A stretch of 64,000 nucleotides of DNA. Origin: Stagnimonas sp. (GTDB lineage: Bacteria; Pseudomonadota; Gammaproteobacteria; Nevskiales; Nevskiaceae). Of the stretch, positions 16,863 to 24,985 are shown piece after piece (positions within the stretch are counted from its first letter, which is position 1; each line of letters opens with the position of its first letter). The DNA lies in contig JAUYNO010000011.1 of NCBI GenBank assembly GCA_030696045.1, forward strand, positions 1 to 64,000. Direction: 5' to 3'. The notes below the pieces were generated by a model. It made no database searches. It was not told where the DNA came from and saw only the letters and a program-made list of their open reading frames with translations. The translations under genes were made by a program, and so were the position numbers.

Positions 16863-19049
16863 TCAGAAGGTGTAGCTCAGGCTGAGCGCGATGTTGTCGC
16901 GGTCGGCGCGGGTGTTCTCGCCGGCACGGCCGCCGAAGTAGGCCTGGTACAGCACCCGGCCGGTCAGGTCCGGAGTCAGCTGGATCTCGGTGCCGGCCAG
17001 CGCCTCCATCCGCTGCTCGACGAAGTTCTGGATCGGGTAGGGCGCGACGCCCTCGATGTCCCAGGAGAAGCCAAAGGTCGGCTTGAAGCTCCAGCCGAAC
17101 ACCACGTCGTTGTACTCCATGCGCGTCAGCAGGCGGATGCCCCAGGCGAGGTCGTCGGCGAAGTTGCTGGTCTGTTGGGTGGGATTGAGATGCTTGGTGC
17201 AGTCGGCCACCGGTGTGCCCGGCGCCTCGCCGCTGCAGTCGGCGCCCGGGCTGGCGTGGGTGCGATTGGCGCCACCGCCTTCGATCTGCAACTCGCTGTG
17301 CTTGGGCAGGTTGTAGACCTGGGTCATGCCGGCCTCGGTCAGCAGGATCACCTGATCGGCGCCGAAGGGATTGGCCGACCAGATGCGGATGGCGGTGAGG
17401 TCAAGCTGCCCGACTGCGAAGCGCTCATAGCCATTGATCTGCTGGTTGCCGGCGATGCGGTCCTGGCCGCGATAGCGCTTGAGATAGCTCGGCACGCCGT
17501 GATCGGCGCTGGGCAGGGTGGCGCGGGTGAGGTCGAGCACATCGCCGGCCAGGCCCGGCACCACGCTCAGCACCGCGTTCGGATCCAGGCCCAGCGCGGC
17601 GGCGATCTGGTTGACCAGGGCGTTGGCCCCGCTGGGGTCGGCGACGATGTCGTTGTCCGGGAAGGCCGGTTGCAGGCCGGTGAAGATCACGTCGGTGATG
17701 TGTACCTGCAAGGGTACGTTGGGGCGGAAGGAGTACTCGCCCGCCAGCGACCAGGAACCGATATTGGTGTTGAAGCTGAAGCCGTACATCTGGATGTCTT
17801 CCGGATACACCAGCTTGGCCTGCATGCTGCCGATCGGCAGTGGTTCCTGAGCCATGCCCGGAATGCCCGGCAGGGTGCCGTTGAAGCCGCCACAGGCGAC
17901 GTAGGCATCGACTGCGTTGGTCGATTCGCGCGCGCAGGATTCGTCGGCGGCGATGATCGAGGCGTAGGGATAGCGGCTGTGATAGTTGAGGAAGTAGGCA
18001 CTCAGCTCGGTGCCGTTGTTGAGCCAGTCGGCGAGATAGTTGAGTCGCAGCCCGTACTGACCGAGATCGCGGGCATCTTCTTCCTTCAGGGCGACGGTCA
18101 GCGCGGTGCTGGAGATCAGGCCCAGCGTGCCGGCCGGTTTCGCCAAGCTGTCCGGGTCCTCGCCGAACTGGCCGAGAGAGATGTAGCCGTAGCGGCCACC
18201 GCCGGCGAGGTCGGTGTCGGCGTAGAAACTGCCGCGCGGATCCGGCTGCACCGGCTTCCAGCCGAACTGGTAGATCAGTTCGGCGGAGACATTCTCGACG
18301 ATGTCGGTGGACAGCAGCGCCAACGGCACCGGCTGGAACACCTCGCTGATCTCCGAGCCCGGCATGCGCAGCGCCGCCGCATTGGGGGGATTGATTTCCG
18401 ACAGGCTGTTGATCGCCAGCAGGTTGCTCTCGCCCCAGCGCACGGTCTGTTGCCCGACCGAGACCAGGCCGTTGCGTTCGCCGAAGCTGAAGTTGTACTG
18501 CAGGTAGGCATCGTAAAGATTGAAGCCCTTGGCGAAGTCCCGCTCGATGTCGCCGGGACGGCGGGTATGGGCCGGCTGGTAACGGGTGTCGGGGTGGTAT
18601 TCGTCGAAGTCGGCGTTGACCGGGTCGAAGTAGCCGATGCCCCGGACCTTGGCGACGAACTCGCCATACTCGGCGGTGAACACCGAGTTGATCTTGTTGG
18701 TGGCGGCGACGATGTCGTACTTGTCGTAGTTGAGGTCGCCGTCGTCCTGGTTGACGCCGGAAAAGGCACCGCCCGCGTCGACCAACCGCTGGTTGGGCTC
18801 GGGATCGCCGGTGAAGGAAATGCAGTTGTCCTCGGCGCAAAGATTTTGCTGGCCGGGGGTGTTGAGCTTGCCGATCAGGCGGCCGTTGCGGCCCTGCAGG
18901 CGCATGGCGGCACCGACGCTGTAGGTGCTCTTCAGCGAGAACTGGGCGTCCTGCCATTCCCAGTCGAACGCGCGCGCCGGACCGGCGCTCAGCGCGGCCG
19001 CCAGCATCACCGCCAGGCTCGGCGCAATCCGAATCAACTGCTGCTTCAT
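16863..19049 (-). CDS. DUF1302 family outer-membrane beta-barrel protein
   Basis: The 728-residue protein has a signal peptide (cleavage after ARA) and a mature part starting FDWEWQDAQFSLKSTYSVGAAMRL, characteristic of DUF1302 proteins. It is rich in alternating aromatic residues and ends in LSLSYTF, a terminal Phe signal for insertion by the BAM machinery, so it should form a beta-barrel in the outer membrane. Four Cys residues occur as NLCAEDNC and CSGEAPGTPVADC pairs in likely loops. DUF1302 genes commonly occur near DUF1329 and RND/MMPL genes in regions for hydrophobic substrates; both families are in this window. It is divergent from an AraC-type regulator. A role in passage of lipids or steroid-like compounds is inference. 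Confidence 0.88.
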   Translation of the reverse strand: MKQQLIRIAPSLAVMLAAALSAGPARAFDWEWQDAQFSLKSTYSVGAAMRLQGRNGRLIGKLNTPGQQNLCAEDNCISFTGDPEPNQRLVDAGGAFSGVNQDDGDLNYDKYDIVAATNKINSVFTAEYGEFVAKVRGIGYFDPVNADFDEYHPDTRYQPAHTRRPGDIERDFAKGFNLYDAYLQYNFSFGERNGLVSVGQQTVRWGESNLLAINSLSEINPPNAAALRMPGSEISEVFQPVPLALLSTDIVENVSAELIYQFGWKPVQPDPRGSFYADTDLAGGGRYGYISLGQFGEDPDSLAKPAGTLGLISSTALTVALKEEDARDLGQYGLRLNYLADWLNNGTELSAYFLNYHSRYPYASIIAADESCARESTNAVDAYVACGGFNGTLPGIPGMAQEPLPIGSMQAKLVYPEDIQMYGFSFNTNIGSWSLAGEYSFRPNVPLQVHITDVIFTGLQPAFPDNDIVADPSGANALVNQIAAALGLDPNAVLSVVPGLAGDVLDLTRATLPSADHGVPSYLKRYRGQDRIAGNQQINGYERFAVGQLDLTAIRIWSANPFGADQVILLTEAGMTQVYNLPKHSELQIEGGGANRTHASPGADCSGEAPGTPVADCTKHLNPTQQTSNFADDLAWGIRLLTRMEYNDVVFGWSFKPTFGFSWDIEGVAPYPIQNFVEQRMEALAGTEIQLTPDLTGRVLYQAYFGGRAGENTRADRDNIALSLSYTF

Positions 19050-19161
19050 GCTCTCTCCTCCATTTCGGCTACCCTCGTTGGGTGCTCCGCACCGGTTCTA
19101 ATCTCAAGCCCGGTGTCGCGGCGGATAATAAGACGATTAGCTGGTACCTTGCCTCTGGTTG
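19050..19161. promoter_or_regulatory. Divergent control region between the DUF1302 and AraC genes
   Basis: This 112-base gap must hold both promoters. It contains an inverted repeat CACCGG (19090-19095) and CCGGTG (19110-19115), and an AT-rich stretch GATAATAAGACGATTAG at 19123-19139 that could be a -10 region. The AraC-type protein is the obvious candidate to bind here. Confidence 0.4.
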
Positions 19162-20211
19162 ATGGCAACAAACTGGATTGGGAGCATGCGGGATTCCGGA
19201 CAGATGCTGCAGGTCGTGCACGGCGGCATGGTCAAGGCCGGGCTGGATGTGCAGAAAATCTATGGGCGGCTCGGCTACGACGCCGAGCAGCTGCCGCTGC
19301 GCGAGCTGCGCACCGCGCACCAGATGCAGACCTTCTTCTGGGAGACGGTGGAAGCGGTTACCGGCGACCGCGAGATTGGTCTACACCTCTGCCCGCATCT
19401 GCCCCTGTACCGGGGTGAGGTGCTTGAGTACCTGCTGTTTTCCAGCCGTACCTTCGGCGAAGGCGTTAGCCGCGCGCTCAAGTATCTGCGCCTGATCAGC
19501 GACGCCCTGCACATCCGGCTGGTGCGCGAAGGCGGGACGGTGAGCATCCATCTCACCAGCGCCGCGCTCGACGCGCCAGTGCAGCGGCACACCGAGATCT
19601 GCATGCTCTACGAGCTGGTGCAGCTGGTGCGCGACGTCACCGAGCAGAATTTCAAACCGCTCGAAGTGTCGCTCAGCTGCGCCGCCCGGGCGCCGGCTGC
19701 CGAGTTCGAGCAGCTGTTTGGCTGCCCGGTGCGGTTCAGCGCCGACATCGCCAAGGCCCGGTTCGACATCGCGGTGCTGGACTACCGGTCGCCGCATTGG
19801 GATCCGGATCTCTTGCAGCTGCACGAGGAATTCGCCGCCAAGCGGCTGTCGAAGATCGAGCGCCAGGACCTGATCGAGCGCATCCGCGCGGTGTTCTCGC
19901 GGCGGCTGGAAATCGAGCAATGCGAGCTGGAAGACGTGGCGCGCGAGCTGGGGCTGCCGCCACGGCGGTTGCGCTTCGAGCTGACCCGCGCCGGCACCAG
20001 CTTTAGCCAGCTGCGTAGCGACTTCCGCTTCGCCCTGGCCAAGCGCCTGCTGGCGCAATCGGAAGAGCCGATCGAGAACATCGTCTACCTCACCGGCTTT
20101 TCCGAACCCAGCACCTTCTATCGCGCCTTCAAGCGCTGGGCCAGCATGACGCCGCTGCAGTACCGCGAACTGCGGCGTCGGCCGTCGGTGACCGAAGCAA
20201 CGGCGCCCTGA
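19162..20211 (+). CDS. AraC family transcriptional regulator
   Basis: The 349-residue protein has an N-terminal ligand domain of the Arabinose_bd type (about residues 20-205), as in OruR/ArgR-like regulators of hydrophobic or amino acid catabolism, and a C-terminal double helix-turn-helix (about 235-335) with DVARELGLPPRRLRFEL and IVYLTGFSEPSTFYRAFKRW, the latter being the AraC signature. The start is the ATG at 19162; a later ATG at 19186 is possible. It is divergent from the DUF1302 gene and upstream of a DUF1329 gene on its own strand, so it probably controls both. The inducer may be a fatty acid or another hydrophobic compound, but this is inference. Confidence 0.92.
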   Translation: MATNWIGSMRDSGQMLQVVHGGMVKAGLDVQKIYGRLGYDAEQLPLRELRTAHQMQTFFWETVEAVTGDREIGLHLCPHLPLYRGEVLEYLLFSSRTFGEGVSRALKYLRLISDALHIRLVREGGTVSIHLTSAALDAPVQRHTEICMLYELVQLVRDVTEQNFKPLEVSLSCAARAPAAEFEQLFGCPVRFSADIAKARFDIAVLDYRSPHWDPDLLQLHEEFAAKRLSKIERQDLIERIRAVFSRRLEIEQCELEDVARELGLPPRRLRFELTRAGTSFSQLRSDFRFALAKRLLAQSEEPIENIVYLTGFSEPSTFYRAFKRWASMTPLQYRELRRRPSVTEATAP

Positions 20212-20258
20212 CTGCCGAGCGGTCATCGTGGTTTTTGTCAGGCAGGTCTAAACTTGCC

Positions 20259-20282
20259 ATCGTTGGCTGAAACAATAACGAT
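20259..20282 (+). promoter_or_regulatory. Inverted repeat upstream of the DUF1329 gene
   Basis: ATCGTT (20259-20264) and AACGAT (20277-20282) form a perfect dyad with 12 bases between the arms, in an AT-rich stretch ending 14 bases before the start codon. It could be an operator or part of the promoter. Confidence 0.35.
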
Positions 20283-20296
20283 CATTGGAGGAGACC

Positions 20297-21718
20297 ATGA
20301 GATCGCTGTCCATGCATCTGCGCGCGTCCGTCTGTTTTCTGCTGCTGGCCGGCCTGGTCTCGACCGCCGGAGCCGCGGTCAGCCCTGAGGAAGCCGCCAA
20401 GCTCGGCAAGGAGCTCACGCCGGTCGGCGCCATCCGTGCCGGCAACAAGGATGGTTCCATCCCCGAATACACCGGCGAGAAGAACTTCCCCGAGGAAGCC
20501 AAGCATTACACCCGCGCCAAGCTCGAGGATTTGCGCAAGAAGAACCCGGACAAGCTGGAGGACGACTTCAAGAAGAACGTCGATCCCGCCGCGATCAATC
20601 CGCTGTTCGAGATCACCAAGGCCACCATGGCCAAGCACGCCGACAAGCTCACCGAAGGGCAGAAGGCGATGCTCAACAAGTACCCGACCTACAAGATGCG
20701 CATCTACAAGTCGGTGCGCACCGCTTACTACCCGAAGGCGATCGAGGCGGCGACGGTGGCCAATGCCACCACGGCGGTGCTCACCGGCACCGACGACCTC
20801 AAGGGCGCCAAGCTGGGTTTCCCGTTTCCGATCCCGAAGAGCGGCGCCGAGGTGATCTGGAACCACAAGCTGAAGTTCCGTGGCTCTGCCGCCAAGCGCT
20901 ACAACAATCAGGCCATCGTCAAGCCGGACGGCAGCTTCGTGCTGACCAAGCTGGTGGAGGACGTGAAGTTCAAGTACGCCAACCTCAAGGACCCACCGGC
21001 CGAGGACAACAAGCTGTTCGCCTACTACCTGAGCGAGGTGGTCTCGCCGCCCCGGGTCGCCGGCCAGATCACCCTGGTGCACGAGTTCGCCGGCACCGAG
21101 GGCGGTGGCCGCGCGGCCTGGCTCTACTCGCCAGGCCTGGCCCGCGTCACCCGGGCGCCCGATGTCGGCTACGACAATCCGGCGCTGGGCACCGACAACG
21201 AGCAGTACAACGACCAGATCGACGTCTTCAACGGCGCGCTGGATCGCTTCAACTGGAAGCTGGTGGGCAAGAAAGAGGTCTACATCGCCTACAACTCCTA
21301 CCAGATCAACAGCCCCAAGCTGAAGTACAAGGATCTGCTGAAGCCCTTCCACCTCAACCCCGAGTATCCGCGCTACGAGCTGCACCGCGTGTGGGTGGTG
21401 GAGGCGAGCCTGAAGCCCGGCCTGCGCCACAACTTCGGCAAGCGCATCTTCTACGTCGATGAGGATTCCTGGTGCATCGCCAGCATCGACAACTACGACG
21501 GTCGCGGTTCGTTGTGGAAGGTGCAGGAGGCGCATCTGCTGACCGCGCCCTTCATCCCGACCTCGACCGGCATTCCCGAGCTGATCTACGACCTGCAGTC
21601 GAACCGCTACTTCGCGACCACCATGGTCAACGAGGACGCGGTGACCGATTTCGAGGTCACCTACTCCGACAGCTACTTCGATCCCAGCAACCTGAAGCGC
21701 CGCGCGCGCGGCAAGTAG
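20297..21718 (+). CDS. DUF1329 family exported protein (first copy)
   Basis: The 473-residue protein has a signal peptide (cleavage after GAA or AGA) and a DUF1329 mature part from VSPEEAAKLGKELTPVGAIR through GFPFPIPKSGAEVIWNHKLKF to NRYFATTMVNED. The family is periplasmic or outer membrane-linked and of unproven function; it commonly occurs with DUF1302 and RND/MMPL genes. The ATG at 20297 is chosen over an upstream in-frame ATG at 20285 because GGAGGAG lies just before it. A bidirectional terminator follows. A second DUF1329 gene at 57680-59038 is similar over its whole length but clearly divergent. Confidence 0.9.
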   Translation: MRSLSMHLRASVCFLLLAGLVSTAGAAVSPEEAAKLGKELTPVGAIRAGNKDGSIPEYTGEKNFPEEAKHYTRAKLEDLRKKNPDKLEDDFKKNVDPAAINPLFEITKATMAKHADKLTEGQKAMLNKYPTYKMRIYKSVRTAYYPKAIEAATVANATTAVLTGTDDLKGAKLGFPFPIPKSGAEVIWNHKLKFRGSAAKRYNNQAIVKPDGSFVLTKLVEDVKFKYANLKDPPAEDNKLFAYYLSEVVSPPRVAGQITLVHEFAGTEGGGRAAWLYSPGLARVTRAPDVGYDNPALGTDNEQYNDQIDVFNGALDRFNWKLVGKKEVYIAYNSYQINSPKLKYKDLLKPFHLNPEYPRYELHRVWVVEASLKPGLRHNFGKRIFYVDEDSWCIASIDNYDGRGSLWKVQEAHLLTAPFIPTSTGIPELIYDLQSNRYFATTMVNEDAVTDFEVTYSDSYFDPSNLKRRARGK

Positions 21719-21732
21719 GCCGGGCCAGCAAG

Positions 21733-21766
21733 AAAAAGAACGGCGCCCGAGGGCGCCGTTCTTTTT
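21733..21766. terminator. Bidirectional terminator between the DUF1329 and acyl-CoA dehydrogenase genes
   Basis: AAAAAGAACGGCGCC pairs with GGCGCCGTTCTTTTT around CGAG. The A run on one side and T run on the other let it work for both convergent genes. Confidence 0.92.
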
Positions 21767-21775
21767 GGACGCTTG

Positions 21776-22996
21776 CTACTTGAGCTCGGTCGAGGACTTG
21801 CCGAGCAGGCGCCGCGCCACGATCAGCAGCTGGATCTGCTGGGTGCCCTCGAAGATGTCGAGGATCTTGGCGTCGCGCGCCCATTTCTCCAGCAGGCCGG
21901 CACCGTCCTCGCCCTCGGCGTAGCCGACACTGCCCGCCAGCTCGACGCACTTCTGCGCGACCTCGACACAGGTACGCCCGGCCTTGGCCTTGGCCATCGA
22001 GGCCTGCAGCGAATTGGGCTGGCGGTTGTCGGCCATCCACGCCGCCTGCAGGGTGAGCAGGCGCGCCGCCTCGTAGTCGGCCTCCATGCGGACGAAGTCG
22101 GCGACGGCCGAGACCTGGCGGTGCAATGGCCGGGCGTAGTCGATATCCAGGCCGGCCTTGTTGAGTAGCTTGCGGGTCTCCTCCAGGCAGGCGCGGGTCA
22201 GGCCCACGGCCATGCCGGCAACCAGCGGCCGGGTGTTGTCGAAGGTCTGCATGACGCCGGCAAAGCCCTTCTGCGCGTCCACTTCGGGCGAGCCGAGCAG
22301 GTTCTCCTTTGGCACCCGCACGTCCTTGAGCAGGAAGGCGGCGGTATCGCTGGCGCGGATGCCAAGCTTGTGCTCCAGCCGCACCAGCTCGAAGCCGGGC
22401 GTGCCTTTTTCGACCACGAAGGACTTGATGGCGGCCCGGCCCAGTTTGCGGTCCAGCGTCGCCCAGACCACCACCAGGTCGGCGCGCTCGCCGCTGGTGA
22501 CATAGATCTTCTCGCCGTTGAGCACGTAGTGGTCGCCGTCGAGGCGGGCGCTGGTGCGGATGTTGGCGGAGTCGGAACCGGCGCCCGGCTCGGTGATTGC
22601 CATCGCGGCCCAGCGGCCCTCGAAGCGCTTCAGCTGCTCCTCGCTGGCGACCGAGGCGATGGCGGAATTGCCCAGGCCCTGGCGCGGCATCGACAGCAGC
22701 AGGCCGACATCGCCCCAGCACAGCTCCATCACCCCGAGCACGGTGGAGAGATTGCTGCCGTTGCGGTTGCCCGTGTCGGCGCTGCCGTCGCGCCGCACAC
22801 CGGCCGCGCCAGCGCCGCTGCCGGCGCTGGAGGCATTCATGCCGTCCAGCAGCGAGGCCAGCATGTCCAGCTCCTTCGGATAGCTGTGCTCGGCGCGATC
22901 GTACTTGCGCGAGTTGGGGCGGAAGATCTGTTCCGCCACCTGGTGCGCCTGCTGGACCAGGGCGGTGAACTTGCGCGGCGTTTCGAGATTGATCAT
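21776..22996 (-). CDS. Acyl-CoA dehydrogenase (first of a pair)
   Basis: The 406-residue flavoenzyme should introduce the alpha,beta double bond in an acyl-CoA during beta-oxidation. It has the FAD-binding MAITEPGAGSDSANIRTSA, the DTAAFLLKDVRVPKENLLG segment and the C-terminal DIFEGTQQIQ with the usual catalytic Glu. An inserted Gly/Ala/Ser-rich stretch near residues 55-75 is unusual. It follows a second acyl-CoA dehydrogenase gene after ten bases, and both are followed on the same strand (upstream) by a SRPBCC gene and an acyl-CoA synthetase gene. This pairing resembles heteromeric dehydrogenases such as the steroid ones, but the substrate is unknown. Confidence 0.93.
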   Translation of the reverse strand: MINLETPRKFTALVQQAHQVAEQIFRPNSRKYDRAEHSYPKELDMLASLLDGMNASSAGSGAGAAGVRRDGSADTGNRNGSNLSTVLGVMELCWGDVGLLLSMPRQGLGNSAIASVASEEQLKRFEGRWAAMAITEPGAGSDSANIRTSARLDGDHYVLNGEKIYVTSGERADLVVVWATLDRKLGRAAIKSFVVEKGTPGFELVRLEHKLGIRASDTAAFLLKDVRVPKENLLGSPEVDAQKGFAGVMQTFDNTRPLVAGMAVGLTRACLEETRKLLNKAGLDIDYARPLHRQVSAVADFVRMEADYEAARLLTLQAAWMADNRQPNSLQASMAKAKAGRTCVEVAQKCVELAGSVGYAEGEDGAGLLEKWARDAKILDIFEGTQQIQLLIVARRLLGKSSTELK

Positions 22997-23006
22997 TGGA
23001 ATTCCA

Positions 23007-24329
23007 TCAGACCAGCAGCACGCCTTCCATGATTCCGGCCGCGCGCAGGTCGCGGTACCAGCGCTCGACCGGGTATTCCTTGGTGAAGCCGTGGCCGCCG
23101 AGCATCTGCACCGCCTCGCTGCCGATCTGCGCGCCCTTGTCGGCGGCCAGGCGGCGCGCCAGCGCGGTCTCTTGGATGAAGCTGTCGCCGCGCTCGGCGC
23201 GCGAGGCCGCGTGCAGGGTCAGCAGCCTCAGCCCCTCCCGCTCGATGGCGATGTTGGCGACCGTGAAGGCCACGGCCTGGCGATGGCTGATCGGCTCGCC
23301 GAAGGCGACGCGGCCGTTGACGTAGGGGATCAGGTAATCGAGCACAGCCTGTGCGCAACCGCTGGCGAGTGCGCACCAGCCGAGGCGGGCGAGGGCAATG
23401 CAGTCGCCGTAGACCGTCACGTCGCCGCCGGCTAGCAGCGCGCCGGCTGGAACCTTCACGCCGCGCAGTTTCAGCTGGCCGGTCGCGGCGGCGCGCAGGC
23501 CCATGGCCGGCTCGGCGGTGACGCTCAGGCCCTTGCTGCCGGCTTCGACCAGAAATAGCCCGGTGCGACCGTCTTCCTCGATATGTGCCGCCACTAGGAA
23601 TAGCGCGCACTCGGCGGCGCGCGGCACCAGCGACTTCAGGCCATCGAGCAGCCAGCCGCCGTCGCGGTCCAGGCGTGCGGTGGTGTGCAGCTGGAAGGGA
23701 TCGAACAGCGCGTGTGGTTCCTGTATGGCGAGTGCGGCGGCAGGTGCCTGCGCGCCGGCGAAGGCGGGCAGGTAGCGCGACTGTTGTTCGACATCGCCCC
23801 AGAGCACCAGGGCATTGGCGACCGCCGCCGGCGCCAGGATGGCCACCGCCAGGCCGAGATCGCCGTGCGCCAGGGCCTCCGCGACCAGCACATTGGTGAC
23901 GGCGGAACGCTCCTGGCCGGCACCCCCCAGTTCTTCCGGCAGCGACATCAGGGTGATTCCCAGCTCGGCGGCGGCCTGCAGCAACTCGGGCGGCGTCGCG
24001 CAGGCACTGTCCGCCTGCTGGGCGGCGGCACGCAGCTGTTCGTCCGCGAACTGGGCGACCGCCTCGCGCAGCATCTGCTGCTCTTCGCTGGGGTTGAGGT
24101 CGAACAGCTCACCCGCGGAACGGCTGGAGAGCCGGGCCGGCTTCAGCAGCTTGCCGGCGGCACCAAAGAGTTTCGCGGCGGTGGCGATGGTGCTGAAGCC
24201 GGCGCGGGTCGACTGGTACAGCAGCGCCTCCGAAGGCCGCCGCAGCCCCAGCTTGTCGACCACGGTAGAACCGGCGAAGCGGTTCAGTACCTTCAGTCCG
24301 GCGCCCATCACGCGGTCCTGCATGCTCAT
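23007..24329 (-). CDS. Acyl-CoA dehydrogenase-like protein (second of a pair)
   Basis: The 440-residue protein carries about 75 extra residues (start MSMQDRVMGAGLKVLNRF) before the acyl-CoA dehydrogenase domain beginning at FDLNPSEEQQMLREAVAQF. The FAD region is degenerate: where partners read TEPxAGSD it has QEPHALFDPFQLHTTA. The C-terminal KGAQIGSEAVQMLGGHGFTKEYPVERWYRD is well conserved, with a Glu in GIMEGVL in the catalytic position. It may be a non-catalytic or specialised partner of the downstream dehydrogenase (gap of ten bases). The ATG at 24329 is used; no strong ribosome binding site is seen. Confidence 0.88.
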   Translation of the reverse strand: MSMQDRVMGAGLKVLNRFAGSTVVDKLGLRRPSEALLYQSTRAGFSTIATAAKLFGAAGKLLKPARLSSRSAGELFDLNPSEEQQMLREAVAQFADEQLRAAAQQADSACATPPELLQAAAELGITLMSLPEELGGAGQERSAVTNVLVAEALAHGDLGLAVAILAPAAVANALVLWGDVEQQSRYLPAFAGAQAPAAALAIQEPHALFDPFQLHTTARLDRDGGWLLDGLKSLVPRAAECALFLVAAHIEEDGRTGLFLVEAGSKGLSVTAEPAMGLRAAATGQLKLRGVKVPAGALLAGGDVTVYGDCIALARLGWCALASGCAQAVLDYLIPYVNGRVAFGEPISHRQAVAFTVANIAIEREGLRLLTLHAASRAERGDSFIQETALARRLAADKGAQIGSEAVQMLGGHGFTKEYPVERWYRDLRAAGIMEGVLLV

Positions 24330-24371
24330 GCGGCTACTCCTGGTGCTGGATGTCGCGGCCGGCGGCGGCGC

Positions 24372-24881
24372 TCAGACGCCCGCTTTCCTGCGGCTGATTT
24401 TTTTCTCGGTCGGCATTTCCGCCAAGGCCTCGGCGGTACGTTCCAGGAAGCGGTCCACCAGGGCGGTGAACTTGCCCTGGATGAAGGCGGGCGCGACCAG
24501 ACGGTACACCAGCGGCACCGGCACATCGTGCAGTTCGCCGCGCACCGCGAAGCTCAGTACCGAGCCGGCGCCGGATTCGCGGACGCGGAAGCGGCCTTCG
24601 ATATGGGCATTGCCGACATCGCGGACCGGGGTCCAGCTCAGTTCGCCGGCCGCCGCGTCGATCCGGTACTCGGCCCCGTAGCTGACGCAATGGGCGATGT
24701 TGGCGATGCGGGAGCCGATGATGTCCATGTCCCAGCGGTAGCGGTCCGGGCCGAGCCGGCTGAGTTTCTTGAGCTTGGGGAAGCGACCGATGGTGGTTTC
24801 GAGGTCGGTGAACAGGGCGATGACCTGCACGCTGGCGACCGGCACCGGCAGGCTGCGCTCGATGGAAAGATGGACCTTCAT
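24372..24881 (-). CDS. SRPBCC/START-like lipid-binding protein
   Basis: The 169-residue soluble protein reads as a SRPBCC fold: MKVHLSIERSLPVPVASVQV, a FTDLETTIGRFPKLKKLSRL loop, a DRYRWDMDIIG strand, and a long C-terminal helix FIQGKFTALVDRFLERTAEAL. Proteins of this fold hold hydrophobic ligands. The ATG at 24881 is chosen over an upstream start at 24974 because the extra 31 residues are Pro/Arg-rich and unlike the family. It lies 42 bases before the second acyl-CoA dehydrogenase and about 100 bases after the acyl-CoA synthetase, in one probable transcription unit; a carrier role for an acyl substrate is inference. Confidence 0.78.
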   Translation of the reverse strand: MKVHLSIERSLPVPVASVQVIALFTDLETTIGRFPKLKKLSRLGPDRYRWDMDIIGSRIANIAHCVSYGAEYRIDAAAGELSWTPVRDVGNAHIEGRFRVRESGAGSVLSFAVRGELHDVPVPLVYRLVAPAFIQGKFTALVDRFLERTAEALAEMPTEKKISRRKAGV

Positions 24882-24985
24882 GGGAATTCGTCTGGCTCGG
24901 AGTGCGCGCAGCCTCGCAGAGCAGGGGCGGGGCGTTAATGGCCTGACAAACGCGGGCGGCTGCGCGGCGGTCAACGCAGCCCTGG

